Shown in pieces: positions 45,466 through 56,089 of a stretch of DNA of 64,000 nucleotides. The stretch is from Gordonia zhaorongruii. Its GTDB lineage: Bacteria > Actinomycetota > Actinomycetes > Mycobacteriales > Mycobacteriaceae. The notes under the pieces are model-generated. The model made no database searches and had not been told where the DNA came from. It saw nothing but the letters and a program-made list of their open reading frames with translations. Both the position numbers and the translations under genes were made by a program. Positions within the stretch are counted from its first letter, which is position 1, and each line of letters opens with the position of its first letter. The stretch spans positions 1,830,463 to 1,894,462 of the forward strand of contig NZ_CP041763.1 in NCBI RefSeq assembly GCF_007559005.1. Direction: 5' to 3'.

Positions 45466-47199
45466 TCAGAGGGTGTCGGTCTCGGCCGAGTCTGCGCCGT
45501 CGGCTGCGCCATCCGCGTCGACCGGATCGTCCGCATTCGCCGAATCGCCTGCCGTTTCGCGGATTTCGATCGAACCGGCCTCCCCTGCCTGCGACTCTTC
45601 GACGACGGTCAACTCGTCGTACCCGTGATCCTCCGATTCGACGGAGTATCCGGCGGCAGGCACATCAGGCGCGAACAAGGTGTCGGCAGATTCGGCGACC
45701 TCGAACTCCGGCTCCGGCGTCTCCTCCTCCGGTACCGCGCCTGCTTCCGGTTCATCGACTCTTGCCGATTCTCCGCCGGCTTCCGACTCTTCGCCGTCTT
45801 CGAGGCCGTCCTCGGGCGCAGGCTCTGCCGGCTCGTCGGAGAGCATTTCGTCACTATCGGCCTCGTCACCGTCAGACTCAACCTCAGTCTCAGCCTCGGC
45901 CTCGGATGCCGCCTCGGCGTCGTCCGTCGACTCTGCTGCGCTCTCGACGGGTGCGTCCGGGTGCGACACCTCGGCGTCACGGTCCTCGTCGGTGACCGTG
46001 TCCTCGTCGGTGACCGTGTCCTCGTCGGTGTGATCGTCGGTGTCCTCGTCATCGTCCCCCGCGACTGCGGCAGCGGTTGCGCCCGCTCCCGCGACACCGG
46101 CGGTGGCCGCGACGGCGCCGGCTCCGATTCCAGCTCCGGTGGAATCATCGCCGTCGGTACCGCGATCATCGTCCTGGTCGCTCGGTCCGTACTCGGAGAA
46201 GTCATCGTCCTCAGAAGACTCGTCGTACTCGGCGAACTCCTCGTACCCAGAAGAGTCGTCGTCATACTCGGGCACATATCCGACTTCGCCCTCGTCCGCC
46301 AACTGCTCGGCACGGTAGGGCCAGTACATCGACAGTCCGGTCTCGCGACCGCGCGGTGCCATCACCACGTAGAGCGCGGCGCACACGAACACGAGGGCTG
46401 CGACGATCACGTTCACCCGGAGGCCGAGGATGTGGGTCGCCTCGTCGCTGCGCATGAGTTCCACGATGAATCGCCCGACGCAGTAACCGGCGACATAGAG
46501 CGCGAAGAGCCGCCCGTGGCCGAGCCGGAACTTCCGGTCCAGCACCACCAGGAGTCCAACGATCAGCACGCTCCACACGAGTTCGTACAGGAACGTCGGG
46601 TGGACGACCTCGAGAACGGTGCCGTTGGATGTCCCGTCGATCACCGCGATACCGCGTCGCCCGGTATCCGGGTTGACGCGCTCGTAGAGTTCCAGTCCCC
46701 AGGGCACCGTGGTCGGCCGCCCGTACAGCTCCTGGTTGAAGTAGTTGCCGAGCCTGCCGATCGCTTGTGCGAGAAGTATCGCCGGAGCGATCGCGTCGCC
46801 GAACGAAGGCAGCTTGATGCCCTTCCAGCGGCAGCCGAGCCAGGCGCCGACCGCGCCGAATGCGACAGCGCCCCAGATGCCGAGACCGCCGTCCCACACC
46901 TGGAAGACGGCGCCGAGACCCTTGCCGTTCTCGCCGAAGTACCGCCACCAGTCGGTCATGACGTGATAGATGCGCCCGCCGACCAGCCCGAACGGCACCG
47001 CGATCAGTCCGACGTCGAGCACGTCTCCCGGCCGCCCGCCGCGGGCCTGCCAGCGGCGGTCGCCCCACCAGACGGCGACGACGATGCCGAGGATGATGCA
47101 CAACGCGTAGGCGCGGAGCGGGAACGGTCCGAGGTGCCACACGCCCTGCGAGGGACTCGGAATATATGCGAGGACTTCTCCGGCAGTCACGACTGCCAC
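45466..47199 (-). CDS. lgt: Prolipoprotein diacylglyceryl transferase with long acidic tail
   Basis: 577 residues; the enzyme part is the usual 300 residues. Lgt transfers diacylglycerol to the lipobox cysteine of prolipoproteins. Seven membrane helices, the Lgt signature AIGRLGNYFNQELYGRPT and HPTFLYELVWS are intact. From about residue 310 to the end (roughly 265 residues) the chain is extremely acidic and of low complexity (YDDDSSGYEEFAEYDESSED, the duplicated TVTDEDTVTDED, EAASEAEAETEVESDGDE). There is one Ala/Gly-rich stretch that may be a further hydrophobic segment. M. tuberculosis Lgt also carries an acidic extension, but its role is unknown. trpA precedes it by 13 bp on the same strand. 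Confidence 0.95.
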   Translation of the reverse strand: MAVVTAGEVLAYIPSPSQGVWHLGPFPLRAYALCIILGIVVAVWWGDRRWQARGGRPGDVLDVGLIAVPFGLVGGRIYHVMTDWWRYFGENGKGLGAVFQVWDGGLGIWGAVAFGAVGAWLGCRWKGIKLPSFGDAIAPAILLAQAIGRLGNYFNQELYGRPTTVPWGLELYERVNPDTGRRGIAVIDGTSNGTVLEVVHPTFLYELVWSVLIVGLLVVLDRKFRLGHGRLFALYVAGYCVGRFIVELMRSDEATHILGLRVNVIVAALVFVCAALYVVMAPRGRETGLSMYWPYRAEQLADEGEVGYVPEYDDDSSGYEEFAEYDESSEDDDFSEYGPSDQDDDRGTDGDDSTGAGIGAGAVAATAGVAGAGATAAAVAGDDDEDTDDHTDEDTVTDEDTVTDEDRDAEVSHPDAPVESAAESTDDAEAASEAEAETEVESDGDEADSDEMLSDEPAEPAPEDGLEDGEESEAGGESARVDEPEAGAVPEEETPEPEFEVAESADTLFAPDVPAAGYSVESEDHGYDELTVVEESQAGEAGSIEIRETAGDSANADDPVDADGAADGADSAETDTL

Positions 47200-47212
47200 A
47201 CTAATGCACTAC

Positions 47213-48025
47213 TCACCCGCGCGAACGGCGCACTCCCTGAGCGAGTTCGCCGACCAGGGAGGCCACTGCTGCCTGACCGTCGTCGACGGCGGAGACGATC
47301 GCCGATCCGACGATCACCCCGTCCGCGTACGCGCCGATCTCGGCGGCTTGATCGCCGCTTCGCACGCCCAGTCCCACACCGATCGGAATGTCGGAGTACT
47401 CGCGGACCCGGGAGCACAGCTCCGGCGCCGCGTTCGAGACCGTCGCCCGCGCACCGGTCACGCCCATGGTCGAGGTCGCGTAGACGAACCCGCGGCACGC
47501 GTCGACGGTCATCGCGATCCGCTCCGGCGACGACGACGGGGCCACGAGGTAGATCCGGTCGAGGTCGTGGGCGTCAGAGGCGTCGTGCCACTGCGCGCCC
47601 TCTTCGGGGATCAGGTTCGGGGTGATGACACCGACTCCGCCGGCCGACGCGAGGTCCCGGGCGAACGCGTCCACTCCGTACTTGAGGATGAGGTTCCAGT
47701 AGCTCATGACCACGGGCGCCGCCCCTGCCGAGGCGACTGCTTCGGCTGCGGCGAACACGTCGCGTACCCGCGAACCGTTCTCGAGCGCGTGCACCGCGGC
47801 CTTCGCGATCGTCGGACCATCCATCACCGGGTCGGAGTACGGGATGCCGAGCTCGACGATGTCGCAGCCGGCCGACACCATGGTCTGCACCGTCTCGATC
47901 GAGGTCTCGACGTCCGGATAGCCGACCGGGAAGTAGCCGATGAGTGCGCTGCGGTCCTCGGCGCGGCTCGCGGCGAATGTCTGACCCAGGCGCGAGGCGG
48001 GCGCGGTGTGCTGCGCGGTAGTCAC
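47213..48025 (-). CDS. trpA: Tryptophan synthase alpha chain
   Basis: 270 residues. It cleaves indole-3-glycerol phosphate and channels indole to TrpB. The barrel carries [40 protein letters not shown] with the catalytic Glu and Asp, and [17 protein letters not shown]. The GTG at 48025 overlaps the trpB stop (GTGA) by 4 bp, which fixes the start. lgt follows 13 bp downstream, so it probably shares the transcript. Confidence 0.97.
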   Translation of the reverse strand: MTTAQHTAPASRLGQTFAASRAEDRSALIGYFPVGYPDVETSIETVQTMVSAGCDIVELGIPYSDPVMDGPTIAKAAVHALENGSRVRDVFAAAEAVASAGAAPVVMSYWNLILKYGVDAFARDLASAGGVGVITPNLIPEEGAQWHDASDAHDLDRIYLVAPSSSPERIAMTVDACRGFVYATSTMGVTGARATVSNAAPELCSRVREYSDIPIGVGLGVRSGDQAAEIGAYADGVIVGSAIVSAVDDGQAAVASLVGELAQGVRRSRG

Positions 48026-49374
48026 TTGTCGTCCCCTGCGGTCGTAGCTGACGCCTTCTCGGCGAGCATGGCGGCGTACTCGGTCTCCGATGGCGGTCGC
48101 CCGCCCAGTCCGAACCATTCCATCGCGGTGTCCATGTCCTTGTCGCCGCGACCGGACAGGTTCACCACGATGACCGCACCCTCACCGAGTTCCCGTCCCA
48201 GCTTGAGCGCACCGGCGACGGCGTGCGCCGATTCGACCGCCGGAATGATGCCCTCCAGGCGGGACAGCGCCGACAGCGCGTCCATCGCCTCCGTGTCGGT
48301 GATCGGCAGGTACTCGGCACGCCCGATCTCGCGCAGATGCGCGTGTTCGGGACCCACACCCGGGTAGTCCAGGCCCGCGGAGATCGAATGCGACTCGATG
48401 GTCTGACCGTCCTCGTCCTGCAGCAGGTAGGAGTAGGCGCCTTGGAACGCTCCGGGCGTTCCCCCGGTGAACGTCGCGGCGTGCCGCCCGGTGTCGACGC
48501 CGTCGCCCGCAGCTTCGTAGCCGACGAGGCGGACCCCGTCGTCGTCGATGAACGGGTGGAAGATGCCGATGGCGTTCGAGCCGCCGCCGACGCACGCCGT
48601 GACGGCATCGGGCAGCGCACCGGTCTTGTCCAGGATCTGCCGACGGGACTCCATGCCGATGATCCGCTGGAAATCGCGTACCAGCATGGGGAACGGGTGC
48701 GGTCCGGCCGCGGTGCCGAAGCAGTAGTAGGTGTCGTCCGCGTTGGTCACCCAGTCGCGGAGTGCTTCGTTGATCGCATCCTTCAGGGTCGCCGATCCGG
48801 ATTCGACCGCGACGACCGTCGCACCGAGCAGTTGCATCCGCGCGACGTTCAGCGACTGCCGCTCGGTGTCGACGCGCCCCATGTAGATGAGGCAGTCGAG
48901 GCCGAGGAGCGCACACGCGGTCGCGGTGGCGACGCCGTGCTGGCCCGCACCGGTCTCGGCGATGACGCGTGTCTTGCCCATCCGCTGGGCGAGCAGTGCC
49001 TGGCCGAGCACGTTGTTGATCTTGTGCGAGCCGGTGTGGTTCAGGTCCTCGCGTTTGAGGAACAGGCGTGCGCCGCCTGCAGCCTCGCTCATGCGGGTCG
49101 CCTCGTACAGGGGCGACGGGCGACCCGCGTAGTCGCGCTGCAGCCGGTCGAGTTCGTCCAGGAATCCCTGATCGGCACGCAGCTTCTCGTAAGTCGCGGT
49201 GACCTCCTCGATCACCGCCATCAGGGCCTCGGGGACGTGCCTGCCGCCGAAGAGACCCCAGTGCCCCGTCTCGTCCGGACCGATCGGCGCGATGTTCGCG
49301 ACGCCGTCGCTGGCCTTCGGGAAGTCCGCTGCCGGAGGGACGGGCGAATGGTCTGGGGAGCTTCGATCGGTCAC
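48022..49374 (-). CDS. trpB: Tryptophan synthase beta chain
   Basis: 450 residues from the GTG. The PLP-dependent enzyme joins indole and serine. The PLP lysine is in [15 protein letters not shown]; the phosphate-binding loop is [32 protein letters not shown] and the C-terminal [14 protein letters not shown] are typical. The start is not certain: a TTG at 49410 would add 12 residues, but GAGGA stands 10 bases before the GTG at 49374. The long N-terminus before [12 protein letters not shown] is common in actinobacteria. The gene sits 48 bp after trpC. Confidence 0.95.
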   Translation of the reverse strand: MTDRSSPDHSPVPPAADFPKASDGVANIAPIGPDETGHWGLFGGRHVPEALMAVIEEVTATYEKLRADQGFLDELDRLQRDYAGRPSPLYEATRMSEAAGGARLFLKREDLNHTGSHKINNVLGQALLAQRMGKTRVIAETGAGQHGVATATACALLGLDCLIYMGRVDTERQSLNVARMQLLGATVVAVESGSATLKDAINEALRDWVTNADDTYYCFGTAAGPHPFPMLVRDFQRIIGMESRRQILDKTGALPDAVTACVGGGSNAIGIFHPFIDDDGVRLVGYEAAGDGVDTGRHAATFTGGTPGAFQGAYSYLLQDEDGQTIESHSISAGLDYPGVGPEHAHLREIGRAEYLPITDTEAMDALSALSRLEGIIPAVESAHAVAGALKLGRELGEGAVIVVNLSGRGDKDMDTAMEWFGLGGRPPSETEYAAMLAEKASATTAGDDK

Positions 49375-49422
49375 GATTCCAGTATCCTCATCGAGTTCGG
49401 CCGACGGCAAACCGATTCCGGG

Positions 49423-50241
49423 TCAGCGCGACGGTTTGGGGCACGACGGGTGTGAGCCTGCGGTCACCAGATCGGCGACGGCCGCCCGCGGATCGCCCGA
49501 CGTCACGAGCCCCTCGCCGACCAGAACCGCATCGGCTCCGGCTCCGGCGTACGCGAGCAGATCGGCGGTGCCTCGGACGCCGGACTCGGCGACGCGCACC
49601 ACATTCGACGGCAGGCCCGGCGCGATGCTCGAGAAGGTGTCTCGATCCACTTCGAGGGTCTTGAGGTTGCGGGCGTTCACCCCGACGACGGTTGCACCCG
49701 CTTCGAGTGCGCGGTCCGCTTCCTCTGCCGTGTGCACCTCGACGAGCGCCGTCATACCGAGCGACTCGACCCGATCGATGAGCGAGGTCAGCACCGACTG
49801 TTCGAGTGCGGCGACGATGAGGAGTACCACGTCGGCACCGTGCGCCCGAGCCTCGTGGATCTGATACGGACCGACGACGAAGTCCTTGCGGAGGATCGGG
49901 ATGTCGACGACGGCGCGCACTGCGTCCAGATCGGCGAGTGATCCCTTGAACCGGCGCTCCTCGGTGAGCACGCTGATGACGCGGGCTCCCCCGGCCTCGT
50001 AGGCCTGCGCCAGTTCGGCGGGGTCGACGATGTTGGAGAGCTGCCCCTTGGACGGGCTCGACCTCTTGACCTCCGCGATCACCCCGATGTCCGACTGGCG
50101 AAGAGCTGCGGTGGCGTCGCGCGGTTCGGGAGCCTTCTTCACGAGTTCCTTGACCGCAGCCAGGTCGAGAACGGCTTCGCGCGCAGCGAGGTCAGCTTTG
50201 ACGCCGTCGATGATCGAATCAAGCACTGACTGGCTACTCAC
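49423..50241 (-). CDS. trpC: Indole-3-glycerol phosphate synthase
   Basis: 272 residues. It closes the ring of carboxyphenylaminodeoxyribulose phosphate. The TIM barrel contains [13 protein letters not shown] with the catalytic Lys, [37 protein letters not shown] and [15 protein letters not shown] tail HPSCPKPSR is short and basic. The GTG at 50241 matches the conserved start ([13 protein letters not shown]); longer in-frame sequence upstream is not coding. An SRPBCC gene is interposed between it and the Trp-associated membrane protein gene. Confidence 0.97.
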   Translation of the reverse strand: MSSQSVLDSIIDGVKADLAAREAVLDLAAVKELVKKAPEPRDATAALRQSDIGVIAEVKRSSPSKGQLSNIVDPAELAQAYEAGGARVISVLTEERRFKGSLADLDAVRAVVDIPILRKDFVVGPYQIHEARAHGADVVLLIVAALEQSVLTSLIDRVESLGMTALVEVHTAEEADRALEAGATVVGVNARNLKTLEVDRDTFSSIAPGLPSNVVRVAESGVRGTADLLAYAGAGADAVLVGEGLVTSGDPRAAVADLVTAGSHPSCPKPSR

Positions 50242-50359
50242 TGGACGCCCCTTTCTCGCGCGGTACGTCCAGACTAGGCAAGGCCTCCCCGCATCGGCAG
50301 TTCGGGGTGGACGTAAGAGCAGGGCGAGTGGTCCGTGATCGACTCGGTTCCGGACCGAC

Positions 50360-50827
50360 TCAGTCGGTGGCGGCTTCGGCCGCCAGCGTGGCCAGCGTGT
50401 TCTCGAGCTGCTCTTCGGTGACGAGCGGGAACTTGAGCTTCTCGAGGAGCCCCTTGTCCGTGACCTTCGACCAGTCGTAGGTGTGCCGGACCAGCGTGCT
50501 GTCCGGCCCCTGCGACTCGAGTTCCCAGACCCACTCCCAGCCGGGAGGCTCGACACCTGCGGGTGCGGTCTGCCAGGCGAGGAGCTTGTCCGCGGCGTAT
50601 CCCGTCACATGGTTGTCGGTCTGGTACTCCCCGCCCATGTGGGGACCCTCCATGTTCATGGTGAACACTTCGCCGACCTGCTGGATCCGGTCGGCGTGGT
50701 CGACACTGCGGACGAATCCGGACCCGTCCAGCTTCCGGTGACGCTCCGGGTTGCTCAGCACGTCGAAGACGTCGGCTACCGGGGCTTCGATGACTCGCTC
50801 GACTGTGACACTCGTTCGATCGCTCAT
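50360..50827 (-). CDS. SRPBCC (START-like) domain protein
   Basis: 155 residues. The helix-grip fold starts with [20 protein letters not shown] and [20 protein letters not shown], followed by TVYTM-like strands ([20 protein letters not shown]) and a closing helix ([20 protein letters not shown]). Such proteins bind hydrophobic ligands in a deep cavity; the ligand is unknown. It stands inside the trp gene cluster, 60 bp after the Trp-associated membrane protein gene and 118 bp before trpC, on the same strand. Whether it takes part in tryptophan metabolism is unclear. Confidence 0.85.
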   Translation of the reverse strand: MSDRTSVTVERVIEAPVADVFDVLSNPERHRKLDGSGFVRSVDHADRIQQVGEVFTMNMEGPHMGGEYQTDNHVTGYAADKLLAWQTAPAGVEPPGWEWVWELESQGPDSTLVRHTYDWSKVTDKGLLEKLKFPLVTEEQLENTLATLAAEAATD

Positions 50828-50886
50828 GACTCCACCGTGCCGAAAGCCACGCCGCCTGACAACCCCGCCTGCTGACCCCGGCTGCG

Positions 50887-51585
50887 TCAGTCCCGATCTG
50901 CGGTGGGATCGACGCCGTTGTCGAGCGAGTCCCACATGAGACGTTCGTTTCCGTCGGCGTCGACGTCTTCACCGCGAGCGGCGCGTTCGCGTTCCGCGAA
51001 GACCTTCTTCTCGAGTTCTTCGCGCCGGGCCGCAGGCGAGGTGTACTTCGACGACATCCCACCGGCCGATGCACCGCGCATCATGAGGACGGCCGCGACG
51101 GCGGCGCACACTGCGCCGGCGATCAGGATGTACGAGGGAGCGGTGTACGTGAGGATCGCCGAGATGTCGTACTTCGGATCCAGATCGATGGCCTCGGCGG
51201 CGAAGATGTTGTTCTCGCCGTTGCTGATCAGCGAGATAGGGGGAACCAGCGACAGAACGGCGGCCACTGCCAGGACGAGGGCTACGAGCCGCAGCATCCA
51301 TCCGCGAACGGCGATCTGCGCGACGATCCCCGCCACGAAGAGCAGCGCCACCGCGACGAGCCACGGGCTCCAGTCCGAGCCGAGCACGTCGAAGCTGCGC
51401 GGGGTACCGAGGCCGTCCTCCGCGACCACCTCCGCCCACCGCATGCGGGACGACGCCCACAACGCGATAGCGGCGAGCACCAGCAGGATGCCCGCCAGCG
51501 CCTGCCTGCGTCTGCCCGCCGATTGCCGGGGTGCGGCCGACTCCGGCTGGTCCCCGCGGGGTGATCTCTCGTCTGCGTCGGTCAT
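50887..51585 (-). CDS. Trp biosynthesis-associated membrane protein
   Basis: 232 residues, TIGR02234-type. Four membrane helices are predicted ([76 protein letters not shown]). The C-terminal tail is charged ([20 protein letters not shown]). The ATG overlaps the trpE stop by 4 bp. The family is found next to trp genes in actinobacteria and has no proven role; a link to tryptophan transport or complex anchoring is speculative. Confidence 0.88.
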   Translation of the reverse strand: MTDADERSPRGDQPESAAPRQSAGRRRQALAGILLVLAAIALWASSRMRWAEVVAEDGLGTPRSFDVLGSDWSPWLVAVALLFVAGIVAQIAVRGWMLRLVALVLAVAAVLSLVPPISLISNGENNIFAAEAIDLDPKYDISAILTYTAPSYILIAGAVCAAVAAVLMMRGASAGGMSSKYTSPAARREELEKKVFAERERAARGEDVDADGNERLMWDSLDNGVDPTADRD

Positions 51586-53105
51586 GCCAGGTCCTCTCCG
51601 CTGACTCGGGTCACGGTGCCTGCCGCCGCGACCGCATTGAGCACTGCGGTCGCCTTGTTGCGTGCCTCGTTGAACTCGTACTCGGCGTCACTGTCGGCGA
51701 CCACACCGCCACCGGCCTGAACGTACGCCTTGCCGCCCGACAGCAGCGCGGTGCGGATGGCGATCGCGGTGTCCGCGTCGCCTGCGAAGTCGAGGTATCC
51801 GACGATCCCGCCGTACGTGCCGCGCCGGGTCAGTTCATGCTGTTCGATGATCTCCATGGCCCGCACCTTGGGCGCACCGGAGAGCGTGCCCGCCGGGAAG
51901 CACGCGGTGACGGCGTCGAGCGCGTGCTTGTCGTCACGGAGCTGACCGGACACCGTCGACACCAGGTGCATCACGTGGCTGTATCGCTCCACGCGACGGT
52001 AGTCGGTGACTTCCACCGTGCCCGGCTCGCAGACGCGCCCCAGGTCGTTGCGGCCCAGATCCACGAGCATCAGATGCTCGGAGTTCTCCTTCTCGTCCTC
52101 CAGCAGCCCCTTGGCGAGGAGTTGGTCCTCGGACTCGGTCTCGCCGCGCCAACGGGTGCCCGCGATGGGGTGGGTCGTCGCCGTGCCGTCTGCGACGGTC
52201 ACGAGTGCCTCCGGCGACGATCCGACGACCTGGAACGGCTCGCGGCCCACTCCGGGGATGCGGAACAGGTACATGTACGGACTCGGATTGGATGCGCGCA
52301 GCACCCGGTACACGTCGAGCGGGTCGGCATCGGTGTCGATCTCGAATCGCTGGGACGGCACCACCTGGAACGCCTCGCCCGCCTCGATCGCCTCGACCAC
52401 GTCGCCGACGATCTCTCGGTACTCGTCCAGCGTGCGCTGCGAGGTGTACTGGGGCGCCGGCCGGTCGAACGTCGACACCGTCGACGCGGCCGGAGCGGCC
52501 AGCGCCTCGGTCATCTCGTCGAGCCGGCGTACTGCGTCGTCGTAGGCCTCGTCCACACGCTCATCGGAACCGTCCCAGTTGACCGCGTTGGCGATCAGCG
52601 TGATGGCGCCCTCGTGGTGATCGAAGGCCGCGAGCTCTGTCACCAGCAACCAGAACATGTCCGGCAGCCCGAGATCGTCGACGGTCGACGACGGCAACCG
52701 CTCCAGCCGGCGGACGAAGTCGTACGCCATGAATCCGACGAACCCGCCGGTGAGCGGCGGCAGACCGTCGAACGCCTCGGTCTCCAGCAACCGCAGGGAT
52801 TCGGCCAGCGCCGCCAACGGGTCCCCGCCCGCGGGAGCACCGGCGGGGACTGCTCCCCACCACCGCGCGGCGTCGTCGACCACGGTGAGCGCGGACGAGC
52901 CGGAGCCGATGAACGACCACCGCGACCACGACTGGCCGTTGGGCGCGGATTCGAGCAGGAAGGTGCCGTCCCTATCGCCCGCGAGCTTCCGGTACACCGA
53001 CAGCGGCGTCTCGGAGTCGGCGAGGACCTTGCGCGTCACCGGAACCACCCGGTGCTCGGCCGCCAGGGTCCGGAATTCGTCGAGCGACGTCGTGTGCATG
53101 CTCAT
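51582..53105 (-). CDS. trpE: Anthranilate synthase component I
   Basis: 507 residues. It makes anthranilate from chorismate with ammonia from the glutamine amidotransferase partner, which is not in this window. The feedback site [20 protein letters not shown], then [18 protein letters not shown], the chorismate-binding core [40 protein letters not shown] and [19 protein letters not shown] are complete. Start ATG at 53105 overlaps the tautomerase stop by 4 bp; the longer frame upstream is not conserved-looking. It couples to the membrane protein gene downstream by another 4-bp overlap. Confidence 0.97.
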   Translation of the reverse strand: MSMHTTSLDEFRTLAAEHRVVPVTRKVLADSETPLSVYRKLAGDRDGTFLLESAPNGQSWSRWSFIGSGSSALTVVDDAARWWGAVPAGAPAGGDPLAALAESLRLLETEAFDGLPPLTGGFVGFMAYDFVRRLERLPSSTVDDLGLPDMFWLLVTELAAFDHHEGAITLIANAVNWDGSDERVDEAYDDAVRRLDEMTEALAAPAASTVSTFDRPAPQYTSQRTLDEYREIVGDVVEAIEAGEAFQVVPSQRFEIDTDADPLDVYRVLRASNPSPYMYLFRIPGVGREPFQVVGSSPEALVTVADGTATTHPIAGTRWRGETESEDQLLAKGLLEDEKENSEHLMLVDLGRNDLGRVCEPGTVEVTDYRRVERYSHVMHLVSTVSGQLRDDKHALDAVTACFPAGTLSGAPKVRAMEIIEQHELTRRGTYGGIVGYLDFAGDADTAIAIRTALLSGGKAYVQAGGGVVADSDAEYEFNEARNKATAVLNAVAAAGTVTRVSGEDLA

Positions 53106-53281
53106 CCGAGCGGTTCCCCGCCGACGCCCCACTGACTGCGGGGCACTTCGGTGATCGTCACCCACACCGAGTCGGGATTCTTGCCCGTCGCCTTCGCGTA
53201 GGCCTCCGTCACGGAGGCGATCGTCTCGCGCTTCACGACATCCGACAGACCGGCGGTCTGCGAGATCTGGATCAACGGCAT
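53102..53281 (-). CDS. 4-oxalocrotonate tautomerase-family protein
   Basis: 59 residues, a hexameric tautomerase subunit. After Met removal Pro1 is the general base ([20 protein letters not shown]). The remaining fold [20 protein letters not shown] contains the conserved aromatic/Arg segment that closes the active site. These enzymes act on 2-hydroxymuconate-like compounds in catechol meta-cleavage, but many members have other substrates. It is placed between hisI and trpE, 1 bp from hisI and overlapping trpE by 4 bp. Its role there is not known. Confidence 0.88.
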   Translation of the reverse strand: MPLIQISQTAGLSDVVKRETIASVTEAYAKATGKNPDSVWVTITEVPRSQWGVGGEPLG

Positions 53282-53282
53282 G

Positions 53283-53657
53283 TCAGCGTCCTTCGTCGTC
53301 GGTGCGGTCGGCCGCATCGGTGAATTCGAGCGGCGGGGTGTCGAAACAGCTGTGATTCCCGGTGTGGCAGGCTGCCCCCTCCTGGTCGACGGTGAGCAGC
53401 AGAGTGTCGCCGTCACAGTCGATGCGGACATCGTGGACGTACTGCGTGTGACCGCTGGTCTCGCCCTTCACCCAGTACTGTTCGCGGGACCTCGAGTAGT
53501 ACGTGGCCTTCCGGGTGGCGAGCGTGCGCTCGAGCGCCTCGTCGTCCATCCACGCCATCATCAGCACGATGCCGGTCGCGCGTTCCTGCGCGATGGCCGC
53601 GAACAGGCCATCGTCACCGCGCTTGAGCTGTGCCGCGAGCTCTGCGGGCAGTGCCAT
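53283..53657 (-). CDS. hisI: Phosphoribosyl-AMP cyclohydrolase
   Basis: 124 residues, the cyclohydrolase domain only, so phosphoribosyl-ATP pyrophosphatase (HisE) is a separate gene elsewhere. It opens the adenine ring of [25 protein letters not shown] and [20 protein letters not shown] and CHTGNHSCF carry the zinc- and magnesium-binding Cys and Asp residues. AGGAGCC lies before the ATG. It is the last his gene of the block. Confidence 0.96.
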   Translation of the reverse strand: MALPAELAAQLKRGDDGLFAAIAQERATGIVLMMAWMDDEALERTLATRKATYYSRSREQYWVKGETSGHTQYVHDVRIDCDGDTLLLTVDQEGAACHTGNHSCFDTPPLEFTDAADRTDDEGR

Positions 53658-53716
53658 TCTGGCTCCTTCTCCGATGGGGATTCGAGTGTGCGAGACCGTC
53701 CGGGACGTCCGTGCGG

Positions 53717-54496
53717 TCAGCGGACGGTGATGCCATCGTCGCGCATCGCGGTCTTCACCTCGCCGATGCTCAGCTCGCCGAAGTGAAAGACCGATGCGGC
53801 GAGGACGGCGTCCGCGCCCGCCTGGACCGCGGGCGCGAAGTGCTCGCTCGCGCCGGCGCCGCCCGACGCGATCACCGGGATCGTCACCGCGCCGCGCACG
53901 GCACGGATCATCGCCAGGTCGAATCCGTCCTTGGTCCCGTCCGCGTCCATCGAGTTCAGGAGGATCTCCCCGACCCCGAGCTCCTGACCGCGTCGCGCCC
54001 ATTCCACGGCGTCGATCCCGGTGCCGCGGCGACCGCCGTGCGTGGTGACCTCCCAGCCCGACGGCGTCGGGCCGTGCTCCGAATCGTCCGGTACGGTCCG
54101 CGCGTCCACCGACAGCACGATGCACTGCGAACCGAACCGGCGGCTCATCTCGCCGAGCACCTCCGGACGTGCGATCGCGGCCGTGTTCACACTGACCTTG
54201 TCAGCGCCCGCACGCAGCATCATGTCCACGTCGTCCGGAGTGCGGATCCCCCCGCCGACGGTGAGCGGGATGAAGATCTGGTCGGCGGTGCGGCGCACGA
54301 CGTCGATCATCGTCGCGCGACCCGAGCTCGACGCCGTCACGTCCAGGAAGGTCAGCTCGTCGGCCCCCTCGGCGTCGTACCGTGCCGCGAGTTCCACCGG
54401 GTCGCCTGCGTCCCGCAGGTTCGCGAAGTTGACGCCCTTGACCACGCGGCCGCCGTCCACGTCCAGGCACGGGATGACACGTACTGCCAGACTCAC
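53717..54496 (-). CDS. hisF: Imidazole glycerol phosphate synthase, cyclase subunit
   Basis: 259 residues. With HisH it forms imidazole glycerol phosphate and [25 protein letters not shown] holds the first catalytic Asp; [40 protein letters not shown] with the second Asp and [20 protein letters not shown] complete the barrel. The GTG overlaps the impA stop by 4 bp. The gap to hisI is 59 bp. Confidence 0.98.
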   Translation of the reverse strand: MSLAVRVIPCLDVDGGRVVKGVNFANLRDAGDPVELAARYDAEGADELTFLDVTASSSGRATMIDVVRRTADQIFIPLTVGGGIRTPDDVDMMLRAGADKVSVNTAAIARPEVLGEMSRRFGSQCIVLSVDARTVPDDSEHGPTPSGWEVTTHGGRRGTGIDAVEWARRGQELGVGEILLNSMDADGTKDGFDLAMIRAVRGAVTIPVIASGGAGASEHFAPAVQAGADAVLAASVFHFGELSIGEVKTAMRDDGITVR

Positions 54497-55341
54497 TGAT
54501 CCACCTCGTCGTTCTCGTTCTCTCCCGCCAAGCCGGTTTCGGCGATGACGGACATCAGTTCGCCGTGCAGGCGGTCACCGCCCGACACCAGCGAGCGCGA
54601 CCCGACCCGCCACGGATCACCGTGCACGTCGGTCGCCGCCCCACCCGCAGCTCGCACCAGAGCCGCACCGGCGGCGTTGTCCCACGCATGTGCACTGAAC
54701 GAGACGGCACCCCCGAAGATTCCCGCGGCGACGTAGGCCAGGTCGGTCCCCGTGGATCCGGTCATGCGCAGTCTGCTCGCCCGGTAGCTGAGGGCGCGGT
54801 ACAGGTCGGCACGGGCGGCGCCGCGGTACCGGCCACCGGCACGCGCGTTGAAGGCGCCGCAGCCGATCACCGCAGACGACAGCGGGGCTTCTCCCAGCTG
54901 CGCCCCCGGTTGTCCGTTCACCCGGAAATCGCCGCCGACGATGCCGTCGAAACGCTGGTTCAGCAATGGCAGCCGGGTGATGCCGATGACGGGTTCCCCG
55001 TCGACCGCCAACGCCAGCAGCATCGCGGCCAACGGGAACCCCGTCGAGTAGTTGTAGGTCCCGTCGATCGGGTCGAGGATCCAGACCGGACCGTGATCGG
55101 CGGCCGGTCCCCCGTACTCCTCACCGTGCACCGGGTACCCGGTCAGATCCTCCAGTTCGGAGCCGATGCGGCGCTCCAGGGACAAGTCGACGTCGGTGGC
55201 GAAGTCGTCGCCCTTCTTCGCGACCGAACTGCGCGCCCCGAGACCGTCGACGAACATCGGCGTCGCCGAGTCGAGCACCCCCTGTGCCACCGCCAGCAGG
55301 CGCTGCGGGTCGAAGTCGGGCGGAACGGTCACTGTGCTCAC
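54493..55341 (-). CDS. impA: Inositol monophosphatase-family phosphatase (ImpA/HisN-like)
   Basis: 282 residues. The metal sites are [27 protein letters not shown] and [20 protein letters not shown]. Enzymes of this family act on inositol phosphates; related actinobacterial ones (HisN) remove phosphate from histidinol phosphate. The place between hisA and hisF equals impA of M. tuberculosis. Both roles, histidinol phosphatase and inositol phosphatase, remain open. Overlaps of 4 bp on each side couple its translation to hisA and hisF. Confidence 0.88.
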   Translation of the reverse strand: MSTVTVPPDFDPQRLLAVAQGVLDSATPMFVDGLGARSSVAKKGDDFATDVDLSLERRIGSELEDLTGYPVHGEEYGGPAADHGPVWILDPIDGTYNYSTGFPLAAMLLALAVDGEPVIGITRLPLLNQRFDGIVGGDFRVNGQPGAQLGEAPLSSAVIGCGAFNARAGGRYRGAARADLYRALSYRASRLRMTGSTGTDLAYVAAGIFGGAVSFSAHAWDNAAGAALVRAAGGAATDVHGDPWRVGSRSLVSGGDRLHGELMSVIAETGLAGENENDEVDQ

Positions 55342-56084
55342 GTGCTCGACGACACCGCGGTCAGCGCCTCGGGAAGGGTGAAGCGCCCGGCGTACAGGGC
55401 TTTGCCGATGATGGCGCCCTCGACGCCGAGATCGGTGAGCTCGGCGATCGCGACCAGATCGGCGACCGTGGACACGCCACCGGATGCCACCACTGGTGCA
55501 TCGGTGGCACGGGCGACCTCAGCGAGAAGATCCAGATTCGGTCCGGTCAGCGTTCCGTCCTTGCTGACATCGGTGACCACATAGCGTGCGCACCCGTCGG
55601 TGTCGAGACGTTCGAGCGTCTCCCACAGGTCGCCGCCGTCGGTGACCCATCCGCGGCCCCGCACGCGCCACGTCCCGTTCTCGCGCAGCACGTCGAGACC
55701 GACGGCGATCCGCTCGCCGTGCTCGGCGATCGCACGTGCGCACCACTCGGGATTCTCGATGGCGGCGGTCCCCAGGTTCACCCGGGTGGCACCCGTCGCC
55801 AGCGCGGCCGCGAGCGACGCGTCGTCGCGGATGCCACCGGACAGCTCCACCTTGATGTTCAGCTCGGAGGCCACCTCGGCGAGCAGCGCGCGATTGTCGC
55901 CGCGGCCGAACGCAGCATCCAGGTCCACCAGATGCACCCACTGCGCGCCGTCGGCCTGCCAGGTCTGTGCGGCGTCGCGCGGCGAGCCGTACGACGTCTC
56001 GGAGCCCGCCTCGCCCTTCACCAGACGGACGGCCTGGCCGTCGACCACGTCGACGGCCGGCAGAAGTTCCAGGGTCGTGCCCAT
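55338..56084 (-). CDS. hisA: ProFAR isomerase, likely bifunctional HisA/PriA
   Basis: 248 residues. The barrel has [20 protein letters not shown] with the catalytic Asp, [20 protein letters not shown] and the second Asp in [19 protein letters not shown]. In actinobacteria lacking trpF this enzyme (PriA) also isomerises phosphoribosyl anthranilate. No trpF is present among the trp genes here, so I infer the dual role. The ATG stands 5 bp after the small membrane protein gene. Confidence 0.94.
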   Translation of the reverse strand: MGTTLELLPAVDVVDGQAVRLVKGEAGSETSYGSPRDAAQTWQADGAQWVHLVDLDAAFGRGDNRALLAEVASELNIKVELSGGIRDDASLAAALATGATRVNLGTAAIENPEWCARAIAEHGERIAVGLDVLRENGTWRVRGRGWVTDGGDLWETLERLDTDGCARYVVTDVSKDGTLTGPNLDLLAEVARATDAPVVASGGVSTVADLVAIAELTDLGVEGAIIGKALYAGRFTLPEALTAVSSST

Positions 56085-56089
56085 GTCGT

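Noticed and set aside
45442..47625. A 727-codon open frame on the plus strand opposite lgt and trpA
   Set aside because: It is antisense to two well-supported genes, has no domain, and such frames are expected when GC is this high. Lgt and TrpA motifs prove the minus strand is coding.
52900..53110. trp attenuator or T-box before trpE
   Set aside because: The region upstream of trpE is coding sequence of the tautomerase and hisI, with no leader peptide rich in Trp and no terminator hairpin.
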